Source: Planctomycetota bacterium (GTDB taxonomy: Bacteria > Planctomycetota > UBA1135 > GCA-002686595). From it: DNA of 64,000 bases. A program made the translations under genes and the position numbers. The stretch covers positions 62,001 to 126,000 of the forward strand of contig JADYYP010000016.1 of NCBI GenBank assembly GCA_020853575.1, written 5' to 3'. Positions 1-8,500 of this stretch are shown in pieces (within the stretch, counting starts at the first letter, position 1; each line of letters begins with the position of its first letter). The notes under the pieces were generated by a model. The model saw nothing but the letters and a program-made list of their open reading frames with translations, had not been told where the DNA came from and did not search any database.

Positions 1-194
1 GACCTCCGGGAACATCTTCGGGGCCTGCGGCCGTCTAGGCACTGGTGTAGAGTTCCCATCTCCGTCCGCTTCAGCGGTCCGAGAGCACACTACGCGCGCT
101 CCGTTCTCGCGCATTCGGCACCCGGCCGAGCTCGCTCAGATTCGATTCAGCGCCGTGTGTTCCCGCTTCCCCCTACCCCGATGAGCTCGATTCC

Positions 195-2114
195 ATGAAG
201 TTCTCTGCACGCCCAATCCGTGGCCCGGCGGCACTCACCGTGCTGTGGCTGTCGATCTCGAGCGCAGCGAGCGCGCAGTGCAACCTGATCAGCTACGGCA
301 GCGGCCCAGCCGGCGCGATCCCGTCCACCGGAACCGGCAACGGCTTTTATCCGACAGTGCTGCCCAGCGCGCCGCTGGTGTCGACCGTTGTCGTCACCGG
401 CGGAAGCGGGACGTTCGTCGACGCGATCGTCCTCCACGGACTGACACACACATACATCGACGACCTTCAGTTCGTGCTGCAGTCGCCCTCGGGCGTGAAC
501 TACAACTTGCTCAATCGACTGGGCGGTTTCAGTTGTGACTTTTCCGGCGACTACACCATCGTCGGATCGTGCTCCTGCACGGGCTATGGTCACGCGCTGC
601 CGGCGACATGCACGGGCAATTCGATCTTGCTCCCGGGGCTCTACGCGCAGTCATTCGGCACGTGGATCAGCGGAACGAACGGGATCTTGAACGTCCCACT
701 CGAGGCGATCCCGGCGGCGAATGGAACTTGGACGCTCTTCGTGTACGACTGGGCCGGAGGCGATGTCGGAGCGCTTTCCGATTGGGACCTCGAGTTCAAA
801 ACCAACACGACGCCGGACCAGCCACCAGCTCCGCCGACGTGCTGCGTTCCCGAGGACGACAGCACCACCAACAACTTGGTCACCTTGGACTGGACCGAGT
901 GCTCCTCCAACCGCGCGACCACGCACAAGGTGCGCTACAAGAAAGGTGCGGACCCGACCGACTCCAACAACCCCAAAATCGTGGGACCCTTGTCGACCAC
1001 GTCGTTGACGCTGCCCAGCCTCTCCGCGGGTTGGTGGCATTGGGACGTTGCGAGTTCCTCCAACGGCACGGATTACGGCGAGACGTCGATGCCCTGTCGC
1101 TTCTGCATTCCGCAGGTGATTGGGGCTTTCACGTGTGCTCCGGGTGGTTTGGGCGGCGCAGTGCCGAGCATCGGTACAGGAGACGGTGTGTGGCCGACCG
1201 TGCTGCCCTCCGCGCCCTTCGTCTCGACCTACAACGTCGTCGTTCCGCCCGGCGCGACCGAGATCGTCAAGGTGGATTTGATCGGTGCGAACCACACCTG
1301 GGTGGGAGATCTGCAGATCGTGCTGACGGACCCGACCGGTGCGAACCACAACCTCGTGCATCGCGTCGGTCACACGGGCACGGGATACGGCCTGGACTGT
1401 GACCTGAACGGCAATTACTCGATCGCGCCCCTGGCCAGGATCCTCTGTCCCGTTTGGTCCACGAGCTGCCCATCGTCCTCGGACCTGCTGCCGGGGATCT
1501 ACGCTCAGGAGTTCTCAAGTTGGCCGTCGGGCGCTTTCAGCATCTTCAACACTCCGCTGGAGTTGATTCCGGTCACTTCGGGACTGTGGACACTGACGAT
1601 CTATGACTGGGAAGGACTCGAGAGCGGTTCACTGACGAGCTGGCAGCTGTGCTTCGGGACGGGCCCGGCCGGCCCGACGAGCTACTGCACGCCGAGCACG
1701 TCTTCTTTCGGCTGCAATGCGTCCATCAGTGCCAGCGCGCAACCGAGCGTGAGCCTCACCACGAATCCCATGATCAGCGTGGCCGGCGTCGAAGCGCAAA
1801 AGACGGGCTTGTTGTTCTACGGCCTCGACAACAACGCGTTCACGCCCAAGGCTTGGGGCATCGGCGGCAGCAGCTTCCTGTGTGTCAAGCCTCCGACCCA
1901 GCGCACCGGGACCATGAACTCAGGCGGCATGCTCAACAGCTGCACGGGCTCACTGGCGCTCGACTGGAACGCGTTCACGGCGGGGACCCCGGGCGCGATG
2001 GGCCAGCCATTCTTGGCGGGCGACAAGATCTACCTGCAAGCGTGGTTCCGCGATCCTCCGGCGCCGAAGTCCACGAATCTCTCGGACGCCATCGAGCTCA
2101 CGGTCCAGCCTTGA
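195..2114 (+). CDS. Secreted protein with two P-domain-like modules and a planctomycete-type C-terminal tail
   Basis: The 639-aa product begins with a signal peptide (basic start, hydrophobic stretch to about residue 27, ending ASA-Q), so it is exported. Two similar modules, about residues 30-205 and 310-495, each hold the pattern of proprotein-convertase P domains: LxxxHTyxxDLQxVLxxPSGxNxxL early and WTLxxYDWxGxxxGxLxxWxLxF late. A fibronectin-III-like segment (about 208-300) lies between them. A Cys-rich tail follows (about 497-639) ending QAWFRDP..NLSDAIELTV. I associate that kind of tail with large secreted planctomycete proteins, from memory only. No protease domain or catalytic triad is present, so a binding or structural surface role is more likely than catalysis. 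It is convergent with the kinase gene. Confidence 0.75.
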   Translation: MKFSARPIRGPAALTVLWLSISSAASAQCNLISYGSGPAGAIPSTGTGNGFYPTVLPSAPLVSTVVVTGGSGTFVDAIVLHGLTHTYIDDLQFVLQSPSGVNYNLLNRLGGFSCDFSGDYTIVGSCSCTGYGHALPATCTGNSILLPGLYAQSFGTWISGTNGILNVPLEAIPAANGTWTLFVYDWAGGDVGALSDWDLEFKTNTTPDQPPAPPTCCVPEDDSTTNNLVTLDWTECSSNRATTHKVRYKKGADPTDSNNPKIVGPLSTTSLTLPSLSAGWWHWDVASSSNGTDYGETSMPCRFCIPQVIGAFTCAPGGLGGAVPSIGTGDGVWPTVLPSAPFVSTYNVVVPPGATEIVKVDLIGANHTWVGDLQIVLTDPTGANHNLVHRVGHTGTGYGLDCDLNGNYSIAPLARILCPVWSTSCPSSSDLLPGIYAQEFSSWPSGAFSIFNTPLELIPVTSGLWTLTIYDWEGLESGSLTSWQLCFGTGPAGPTSYCTPSTSSFGCNASISASAQPSVSLTTNPMISVAGVEAQKTGLLFYGLDNNAFTPKAWGIGGSSFLCVKPPTQRTGTMNSGGMLNSCTGSLALDWNAFTAGTPGAMGQPFLAGDKIYLQAWFRDPPAPKSTNLSDAIELTVQP

Positions 2115-2142
2115 GTGCTCGTGAGGAACCGGGGGCGCGAGC

Positions 2143-2223
2143 TCTCGAGTCGTCGGAGGCGCCGTGACCCACAGGGCGCGGGAGATCGAGAGCGTCACTC
2201 ACTCACACTTCTCGAGTCGTCGG
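2143..2223. repeat. 14-bp direct repeat pair between convergent genes
   Basis: The word TCTCGAGTCGTCGG occurs at 2143-2156 and again at 2210-2223, both in the same orientation, in the short space between the P-domain gene and the kinase gene. No transposase or other mobile-element feature is near, so the meaning is unclear. Confidence 0.5.
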
Positions 2224-2233
2224 CTCGCGCGCT

Positions 2234-2253
2234 TCGGCGGTGTTTCCCGCCGA
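2234..2253 (-). terminator. Hairpin just past the kinase-FGE stop codon
   Basis: Perfect 7-bp arms (TCGGCGG and CCGCCGA) flank a 6-base loop. The hairpin starts about 13 bases beyond the stop of the leftward kinase gene and lies between convergent genes, as expected of a transcript end. There is no T-run, so intrinsic termination is not assured. Confidence 0.35.
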
Positions 2254-2266
2254 GGCGCCGCGCCGC

Positions 2267-5200
2267 TCACGGATCCAACGCGCGAGCAGGTCGAAGACCG
2301 GTCTCCGCATGCGCGTAGTCGGGAGACGTGCTGATTCGGCAGGCCGAGCGCGCTTGCCAGGCATTGCTCGCGTACGAGCCGCCTCGCAGGATGCGATGCG
2401 AGTCACTTTCCGCATCGCGTTGTCCGTCGCCCGCTCGCACCGGTGTCAAGTAACTGCCGAAGGCCTCGCGACACCACTCGTTGACATTGCCGATCACGTC
2501 GTGAAGTCCGAAGCGATTGGCTGGGAAGCTCCCCACGGGCGCGGCGGATCCGAAGCCGTCGATCCAATCCTCGTTCGGGCTCGAGCTGCCGATCCCGGCC
2601 TCCCAAGCAGAGCCCTCGTAGAGGTTCCCCGCGCCGCAGACATCTTGCCCTTCCGGCTCGATGCAAAACGGAGTCGTGACTCCGGCTCTGCACACGTACT
2701 CCCATTGAGCCTCGGTCGGCAGCAGCAACCCCACGCGCGGCAGAAGCTCCTGACAGCGCCTCCAACTCACACTGTCGACCGGCAGCAGGTCCGCGAGTGG
2801 GTCGGAGCTTCGTCGGACGGCATCGGTCTCGCCGAGTCGTCGCCACTGAGCCACGGTCATTTCGTGCTTGGCGACGAAGAACGGGGAGAGCGCGACTTCG
2901 TGGACCGGTGCTTCGTCCCTGTCCGCTTCGGGATCGTAGTTGCGCGCGTCGGGATCAGCGGATTGCGCCCCCATGTAGAAGCGACCACCGGGGACGAGCA
3001 CCAAGACGATCGCCGTGTCCGGTCCGAGCTCCAAACGTCCATCGACGCCGCGGCGCGCTGGCTCGCCTGAGAACAAGTGCGCGAACTCCCAGAGCCCTGA
3101 ATGGGGATCGATGCCGAGTGGGAGCAAGCCGAACTGCGGGCTGATCTCGAGCCCGTCGTACAGCGCCGACGCGCGGATCGACTCCAGCGCCTCGCTCCAA
3201 CGTGCAACGGCTTCCGCGCCGTGGATCGACTCTTCGTAGATGCGCAGCACTCGTGCGCGGCGAGCCGCGATGGTCCAGTCCGCACGGACTGGATCTTCGG
3301 TCCCATCGAAAGCGAGCTCAGACTCCGCCATGGATCGCAACGTGTCCGTCAGTCGCACGATGCGCGCGTCCCACGAGCTCAGCGAAGGACTGTCGTACTC
3401 GTAGGTGCGCCGCACGGAAACCTCGGATGCGAGCGCGGCGACGGCCGCGGCAGCAACGTCTCGTCTGCGCAGTTGCTCGGCCGGTTGTCGAGCTCGCTCC
3501 AAGTCAGCCTCCACGACTCCCAGATCGAACAGGTCCGTGGCGCCGCCGAGAGCGTCCGCCGTGCGCGCCGCCGCGAGCGCCTCATCCCAGCGGCCGAGCT
3601 TGGTGAGGGCGAGCCACAGGTGACCGTACGCCGGGCCGCGCTGATCGCCGACCGCGAGCTCCACGGCACGTTCGGCGAGAACCAGCGCGTGCACTTCCTC
3701 GCCGCGCCGACGGAAGTCGCTTCCGATGCGCTCGCGGGCAAGTCGCGTCAGCTCGTCGGCGTCCGTCAGCGCGAGTTGACTCGCGAGCTCTCTGCGAACC
3801 TCCGCCTCGTCCGGCCAGGGGTCGACTCCCAACAGTCGATTGCGCCAGGCGAGCTCTGCTCGCTTGGACTCCAGCTGATCCCACAGCGGGTGAGAGCGCC
3901 GATCGCGCTCGAGCTCTTCGGGAGTCAACGGGCGCGCGCCGTTCCTCAGCTCGGCGAGCGCGGCCAGGTGCGCTTCAAGCCCGGCGGAGGCCGTGATTCC
4001 GCGAGCGACATCGGCCGCGCGTCCCTCGACGTGGCCGCGCAGGTCCTCGAGCCAGCGGTCGTACACACCCAACAGCTCTGGTCGCGGTGGTTGGGCCTCG
4101 GCGGCTTGGCTCGCGAGCGCGTCGAGCGCGTCCTGGGTCGCGAGCAACTCGAAGTCGCGCAATTGACGTCGCGCTGCCTGGGCTTGCAGCCAACTGGCGG
4201 CGCCTCCGGCGAGCGAGACCACCAGCGCCACTCCAACGGCCCCGGAAAGCGCGCGGTTACGCCTGACCCACTTCGTGAGCTTGGTCCAACGGCCGGTGCT
4301 GTGCGCGCGCACCACGCGACCCTCGAGGAAGGCGCGCAGGTCGACGGCGACATCCGCCATGTCCGCGTAGCGTTGCGCGGCGTCGCGGGCCATGGCCTTC
4401 GCGCAGATGGCGGCCAGCTCGTCGGGCGTGCCCGGCGCAGCCAGCCCCAGCGGCGGTGGCGGGCCAGCGAGCAGCGCGAGCAGCATCTGGCGATTCGAGT
4501 TGCCAGCGTTGGCGTAGGGGCGACTGCCACTGAGCAGCTCGTAGAGCATCGCGCCAAAGGAGTAGACGTCCGAGCGCGGCGTGACGCTGGCCTGCTCACT
4601 GCGCGCCTGCTCGGGCGCCATGTAAGCGACGGTGCCGACGATGTCGCCCTCGCTGGTGTGCAACGAATCGTCGGCGTCGCTCGCGGGCGCCTCCGAGCGC
4701 AGCGTGTCGAGCGCGGCGGCGCGCCCGTCCTGCAGCACGCGCGCGATCCCCCAGTCCATCACGTAGACCTCGCCCAGCTCGCCCACCATCACGTTCGAAG
4801 GCTTGAGATCGCGGTGCACGACGCCCTTGCGATGCGCGTAGCCGACGGCCTCGCACACACGCAAGAGCACGTCGAGCGCGCGCGGTGCTGTCCAACCTTC
4901 TCGCTGCTCGCGGGCCAAGCCGAAAACCGCGGCGAGATCTCGGCCGACGACGAGCTTCATCACGAAGTAGGGCCGGCCGTGCTCGTCGAGCGCGAGGTCG
5001 TGGATGGGCACGATCGCCGGGTGATCGAGCTGCGCGAGGATCTGCGCTTCCTCGACGAAGCGCGCCAACGCTCGCTCACGAGCGAAGCCGAAGCTCGAGT
5101 GCACGGTCTTCATCGCCAGCTCGCGCTTGAGAGTGGCGTCCCACACGCGCCGCACGACCCCCATGCCGCCGCGGCCGATCTCGTCGCGCACTTCGTACCT

Positions 5201-5458
5201 GGCGGCCGCGGGTCGCGCTCGCGCGAGGCGCTCGAGCACCGACTCGAGCCGCGCGTCGCGAACCTGGGCGGGCAGCGCGTCGATTGCGCCGCCCCGCGAG
5301 CCCCGAGCCCAATCCTGCTCGAGGCGCTCGAACTCGTGAGCCAAGTGCGGATGGGCCGCACGCAGTTGCTCCAGGTCCACGGCCTGGCCGCCCACCCGGC
5401 GACTGAGGTGCCGGAGCCAAATGGCCTCGGCGGCGGGCGAAGCACTGAACTCGTTCAT
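2267..5458 (-). CDS. Membrane Ser/Thr protein kinase fused to a formylglycine-generating-enzyme-like (SUMF1) domain
   Basis: This 1,063-aa protein carries an N-terminal PknB-type kinase. The P-loop GRGGMGVV is near residue 95, the ATP lysine is in AMKTV (about 117), the catalytic loop is HRDLKPSN, the metal-binding motif is DWG instead of DFG, and GTVAYMAPEQ follows. A transmembrane segment (about residues 415-440) separates it from a long helical region. The C-terminal FGE-sulfatase fold shows FYMG, LPTEAQWEYVCRAG, GNVNEWC and RILRGGSY. The kinase should therefore be cytoplasmic and the FGE-like domain extracytoplasmic, probably as a ligand or substrate-sensing module. The ATG at 5458 is preferred; the longer frame opens only with TTG at 5530. 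Such fusions are common in Planctomycetota. Confidence 0.9.
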   Translation of the reverse strand: MNEFSASPAAEAIWLRHLSRRVGGQAVDLEQLRAAHPHLAHEFERLEQDWARGSRGGAIDALPAQVRDARLESVLERLARARPAAARYEVRDEIGRGGMGVVRRVWDATLKRELAMKTVHSSFGFARERALARFVEEAQILAQLDHPAIVPIHDLALDEHGRPYFVMKLVVGRDLAAVFGLAREQREGWTAPRALDVLLRVCEAVGYAHRKGVVHRDLKPSNVMVGELGEVYVMDWGIARVLQDGRAAALDTLRSEAPASDADDSLHTSEGDIVGTVAYMAPEQARSEQASVTPRSDVYSFGAMLYELLSGSRPYANAGNSNRQMLLALLAGPPPPLGLAAPGTPDELAAICAKAMARDAAQRYADMADVAVDLRAFLEGRVVRAHSTGRWTKLTKWVRRNRALSGAVGVALVVSLAGGAASWLQAQAARRQLRDFELLATQDALDALASQAAEAQPPRPELLGVYDRWLEDLRGHVEGRAADVARGITASAGLEAHLAALAELRNGARPLTPEELERDRRSHPLWDQLESKRAELAWRNRLLGVDPWPDEAEVRRELASQLALTDADELTRLARERIGSDFRRRGEEVHALVLAERAVELAVGDQRGPAYGHLWLALTKLGRWDEALAAARTADALGGATDLFDLGVVEADLERARQPAEQLRRRDVAAAAVAALASEVSVRRTYEYDSPSLSSWDARIVRLTDTLRSMAESELAFDGTEDPVRADWTIAARRARVLRIYEESIHGAEAVARWSEALESIRASALYDGLEISPQFGLLPLGIDPHSGLWEFAHLFSGEPARRGVDGRLELGPDTAIVLVLVPGGRFYMGAQSADPDARNYDPEADRDEAPVHEVALSPFFVAKHEMTVAQWRRLGETDAVRRSSDPLADLLPVDSVSWRRCQELLPRVGLLLPTEAQWEYVCRAGVTTPFCIEPEGQDVCGAGNLYEGSAWEAGIGSSSPNEDWIDGFGSAAPVGSFPANRFGLHDVIGNVNEWCREAFGSYLTPVRAGDGQRDAESDSHRILRGGSYASNAWQARSACRISTSPDYAHAETGLRPARALDP

Positions 5459-5738
5459 GGGAAGCGCCGCCGCGATGCAAGGCTCGCGGGGCTCACCCCG
5501 TCGCGCCGGCCACGCGAGTCTACTGTGCAATCACGACCCGCGCCGACGTCGGCGAAGCCCGAGGCGAGCCCCAACGCAACGGCGTGGCATCGCGCTGCAC
5601 GCTGCTCAGTCGAAGCAAATCGATGAAAGCGGTGACCGCCGGTCGCTGCTGAACGTCGCCGCGATTCGTTTTGTCCAACGAGTCAGACTCCCGCGCGAGC
5701 GGTGCTGCCCGATTCGGAGTTGGTGCGCTCGTCAGTTC

Positions 5739-8312
5739 TCAGCACTGACTGAAGCCGCATCCGTGGCATTTGACGCAGCCTTCCATGAAGGCCAGTTCGC
5801 CTTCGCAGGCCGGGCATTTGAGCTTGTAATGGCCGACGTTGCGCGGGGTGCCGTTGGATGACTTCTGAGCGGGAGCGGAGGGTTGCTGCGCCGCGGCCAC
5901 CGTGGTCGCTCCCGTGGCACCGTCGAAGGTCGCGCGGCCCAGGAGCAGGGCCTCGAGCCCGAACTGGTGCTTGGCGTCGAGATAGCGATGGATCGCCTTC
6001 GCGAGCCCGTCGGGCAGGGACATGATGCGCCCGTCGCGCGTCGGAACCGATAGGGACGAGCCGATGCCCTCGAGCTGCTTCAACGCGAGCTCGAGCGAGC
6101 CGTTCGAGCGCAGCCACAGCGACAGGATGCGACAGATCGCTTCCAGGTCGGAGTTGGCCACGTCACCGCCCTTGCCGAGCTGCGCGAAGACCTCGCGCTC
6201 CTTGCCGACGACCGGATCGACCGAGATCTTCACGTGCATGTTGCCGAACGGCGTCATCTGGCGGATGCGCAGGCTGGGCATGATCTCGGGCAAACGCACG
6301 GGCTGCGGGTCGAGCTTGGCCGGATTGAGGAAGGCGGTGTCCGCCAGACTCGCCGCCGGCGCCGTGGCCTCGGCCTCCTTCTTCTTGGTCGAGCCCTTGA
6401 GCGCCATCGGCTGCACGTCGCGGCAGCCGTCGCGGTAGACCGTGACGCCCTTGACGTCCTCGTCGACGGCGAGCTCGAAAATCGAGCGGATGTCGTCGCG
6501 CGTCGCTTCGTGCGGGAAGTTGATCGTCTTGGAGATCGACGAGTCGCAGTGGCGCTGGAAAGCGGACTGCATCTTCATGTGCCAGTGCGGCGTGATGTCG
6601 CGCGCGGTCACGAACACGCGCTTGGTCTCGGCCGGAACGACCTCGATGTCCTTCAGCGAGCCTTGCTCCAGCAACTGATCGAGCAGGGCGTCCGACCAGA
6701 AGCCCTTCTTTTTGGCCAGGTCCTCGAAGACGTAGTTGACCTCGCGCATCACCGTCGGCTTGCCGCTGGTGTCCTTCATCACTTGGCGGATGAAGGCCAG
6801 GCTGAACATCGGCTCGATGCCTCCCGAGCAGTCGGCGATGATCGAGATCGTGCCGGTCGGAGCGACGGTCGTGGTGTAGCTGTTGCGCAGGCGCCGGCCC
6901 TGCTTCTGCCAGTCGCTGCCCTCCCACGCGGGGAACACACCGCGCTCCTCGGCCAAGAGCTCGCTGGCCAGGTGCGACTCGTCGTTCATCACTCGCATGA
7001 CCTGCTCACCGAAGGCGCAGCCCTCGGGGCTGTCGTAGGCCAGGCCCAGCTTGAACAGCGCGTCAGCGAAGCCCATCACGCCCAATCCGATGCGGCGCGT
7101 GGTCTTCGACATGTTGTCGATCTGCGGCAGCGGGTACTTGTTGGCCTCGATGACGTTGTCGAGGAAGCGCGTGGTGGTGTGGATCACCGCCTTGTACTCG
7201 TCCCAGTCGAAGCGCGCGTCCTGGCCCTCGCCGCGCACGAACAGGCCCAGGTTGATCGATCCCAGGTTGCACGAGTCGTAGGGATGCAGCGGTTGCTCGC
7301 CGCAGGGGTTGGTGGCTTCGATCAAGCCGACGTTCTTGATCGGATTGCGCGCGTTGACGCGGTCGATGAACACCACGCCCGGCTCGCCCGTGCGCCAGGC
7401 GTGATCGACGATCAGGTCCCAGATCTCGCCCACGGTCCAGAACTCACCCGTGACCTTGCCGTCGGCGCCGCGCTTCTCGAGCTGCTTCCATTCCTTGGTG
7501 CGCGGGTTCTGCACCATGTGGATCTGGCGCGGGTTCGAACGCAGCTCCTGGATGAACTTGTCGGTGACGGTGACCGAGATGTTGTAGTTCTGGAGCTTCG
7601 ACAGATCGTCCTTGATCGTGATGAAGCTGATCACGTCGGGGTGATCGACGCGCAGGATGCCCATGTTGGCCCCGCGGCGGAACGCGCCCTGTTGGATGGC
7701 GTCGGTGGCCTTCGAGAACACCTGGATGAAGCTCAACGGCCCCTCGGTCGTGCCGCCCGAGCTCTTCACCACGTCGCCCTGCGGACGCAGACGCGAGAAG
7801 CTGAAACCCGTGCCGCCGCCGGCCTTCTGGATCAGCGCCGTGGCCTTGATCGAATCGAAGATGCCCTCGATCGAGTCCTCGACCGGCAAAACGAAGCACG
7901 CCGACAGCATGCCCATCTCGCGCCCGGCGTTCATCAGGGTCGGGCTGTTGGGCATGAACAGCTTGCGCGCCATCAAGTCGTAGAACTCGCGCGCGATCGC
8001 CAGCGCTCGCTCGGGCGTGCCGCCGCCGAAGGTCAGCTCCGGACGGGCGATGCAGCTCGCCACGCGCCAGAAGAGCTGGCGCGGCGTCTCGCTCGGCTTG
8101 CCGGTCGTGAGGTCCTTCTTGAGGTAGCGCTGCGAGAGCACCTTGACCGCGTTCTCGGTCAGTTGCGGATCGATCAAGTCACGCGGCGGGTCGATGCTCT
8201 CGAGCGCACGCAGCGCGTCTTCGCGGGTCAGCGGGCTCTGGACCATCTTCTTGGCGGCGGACGCGGCAACGGCGGGATTCACGCGCGCTTCTCCACTTCT
8301 TTCAGGCGACAT
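5739..8312 (-). CDS. nrdJ: Adenosylcobalamin-dependent (class II) ribonucleoside-diphosphate reductase
   Basis: The 857-aa product reduces ribonucleotides to deoxyribonucleotides using a B12-derived thiyl radical. Visible family marks are SACFVLPVEDS, the GGGTGFSFSRLRP segment, the active-site cysteine in NPCGEQPL, the paired SCNLGSINL motif, and PTGTISIIADCSGGIEP. A TSCPD-type domain (TPFGNMHVKI, about residue 690 onward) and a C-terminal Cys-rich knuckle (CPACEG...CVKCHGCGFSQC) follow. That tail probably carries the redox-active cysteines that re-reduce the active site. The ATG at 8312 is chosen over an upstream GTG at 8363. Class II enzymes work with or without oxygen. No cobalamin riboswitch is evident upstream. 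Confidence 0.95.
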   Translation of the reverse strand: MSPERSGEARVNPAVAASAAKKMVQSPLTREDALRALESIDPPRDLIDPQLTENAVKVLSQRYLKKDLTTGKPSETPRQLFWRVASCIARPELTFGGGTPERALAIAREFYDLMARKLFMPNSPTLMNAGREMGMLSACFVLPVEDSIEGIFDSIKATALIQKAGGGTGFSFSRLRPQGDVVKSSGGTTEGPLSFIQVFSKATDAIQQGAFRRGANMGILRVDHPDVISFITIKDDLSKLQNYNISVTVTDKFIQELRSNPRQIHMVQNPRTKEWKQLEKRGADGKVTGEFWTVGEIWDLIVDHAWRTGEPGVVFIDRVNARNPIKNVGLIEATNPCGEQPLHPYDSCNLGSINLGLFVRGEGQDARFDWDEYKAVIHTTTRFLDNVIEANKYPLPQIDNMSKTTRRIGLGVMGFADALFKLGLAYDSPEGCAFGEQVMRVMNDESHLASELLAEERGVFPAWEGSDWQKQGRRLRNSYTTTVAPTGTISIIADCSGGIEPMFSLAFIRQVMKDTSGKPTVMREVNYVFEDLAKKKGFWSDALLDQLLEQGSLKDIEVVPAETKRVFVTARDITPHWHMKMQSAFQRHCDSSISKTINFPHEATRDDIRSIFELAVDEDVKGVTVYRDGCRDVQPMALKGSTKKKEAEATAPAASLADTAFLNPAKLDPQPVRLPEIMPSLRIRQMTPFGNMHVKISVDPVVGKEREVFAQLGKGGDVANSDLEAICRILSLWLRSNGSLELALKQLEGIGSSLSVPTRDGRIMSLPDGLAKAIHRYLDAKHQFGLEALLLGRATFDGATGATTVAAAQQPSAPAQKSSNGTPRNVGHYKLKCPACEGELAFMEGCVKCHGCGFSQC

Positions 8313-8335
8313 CGAGTGACTCTTGAGGTGCCGAG

Positions 8336-8355
8336 CGAGGGCCCTCGCGCCTCGC
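8336..8355. repeat. Copy 1 of an exact 20-bp dispersed intergenic repeat
   Basis: These 20 bases recur exactly and in the same orientation at 36020-36039. This copy lies 24 bp upstream of the nrdJ start. It contains the self-complementary core GCGAGGGCCCTCGC (8335-8348). A regulatory or REP-like role is possible but not shown. Confidence 0.5.
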
Positions 8356-8500
8356 TCTCGCACCGCGCGAACGTCACGCGGCGCGAAGCGGCCAAACCTA
8401 GCGATCGAGCTTGCGAGCTTCGGTTCGAATTCGAGCGCAGTCGCGCTGCGTCGTTGCGCGGCAAGGACTTATCCGCGCGACTCCAAAAGCAACTTGCTAG

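Noticed and set aside
1-194. 3' end of an upstream gene at the left edge
   Set aside because: Frames in the first 60 bases show no recognisable protein, so the stretch is left without a call.
3101-5626. Long open frame on the + strand (over 800 codons) across the kinase gene
   Set aside because: It is antisense to a clear kinase-FGE gene, shows no family pattern and is very rich in Arg, Gly and Ala, as GC-rich shadows are.
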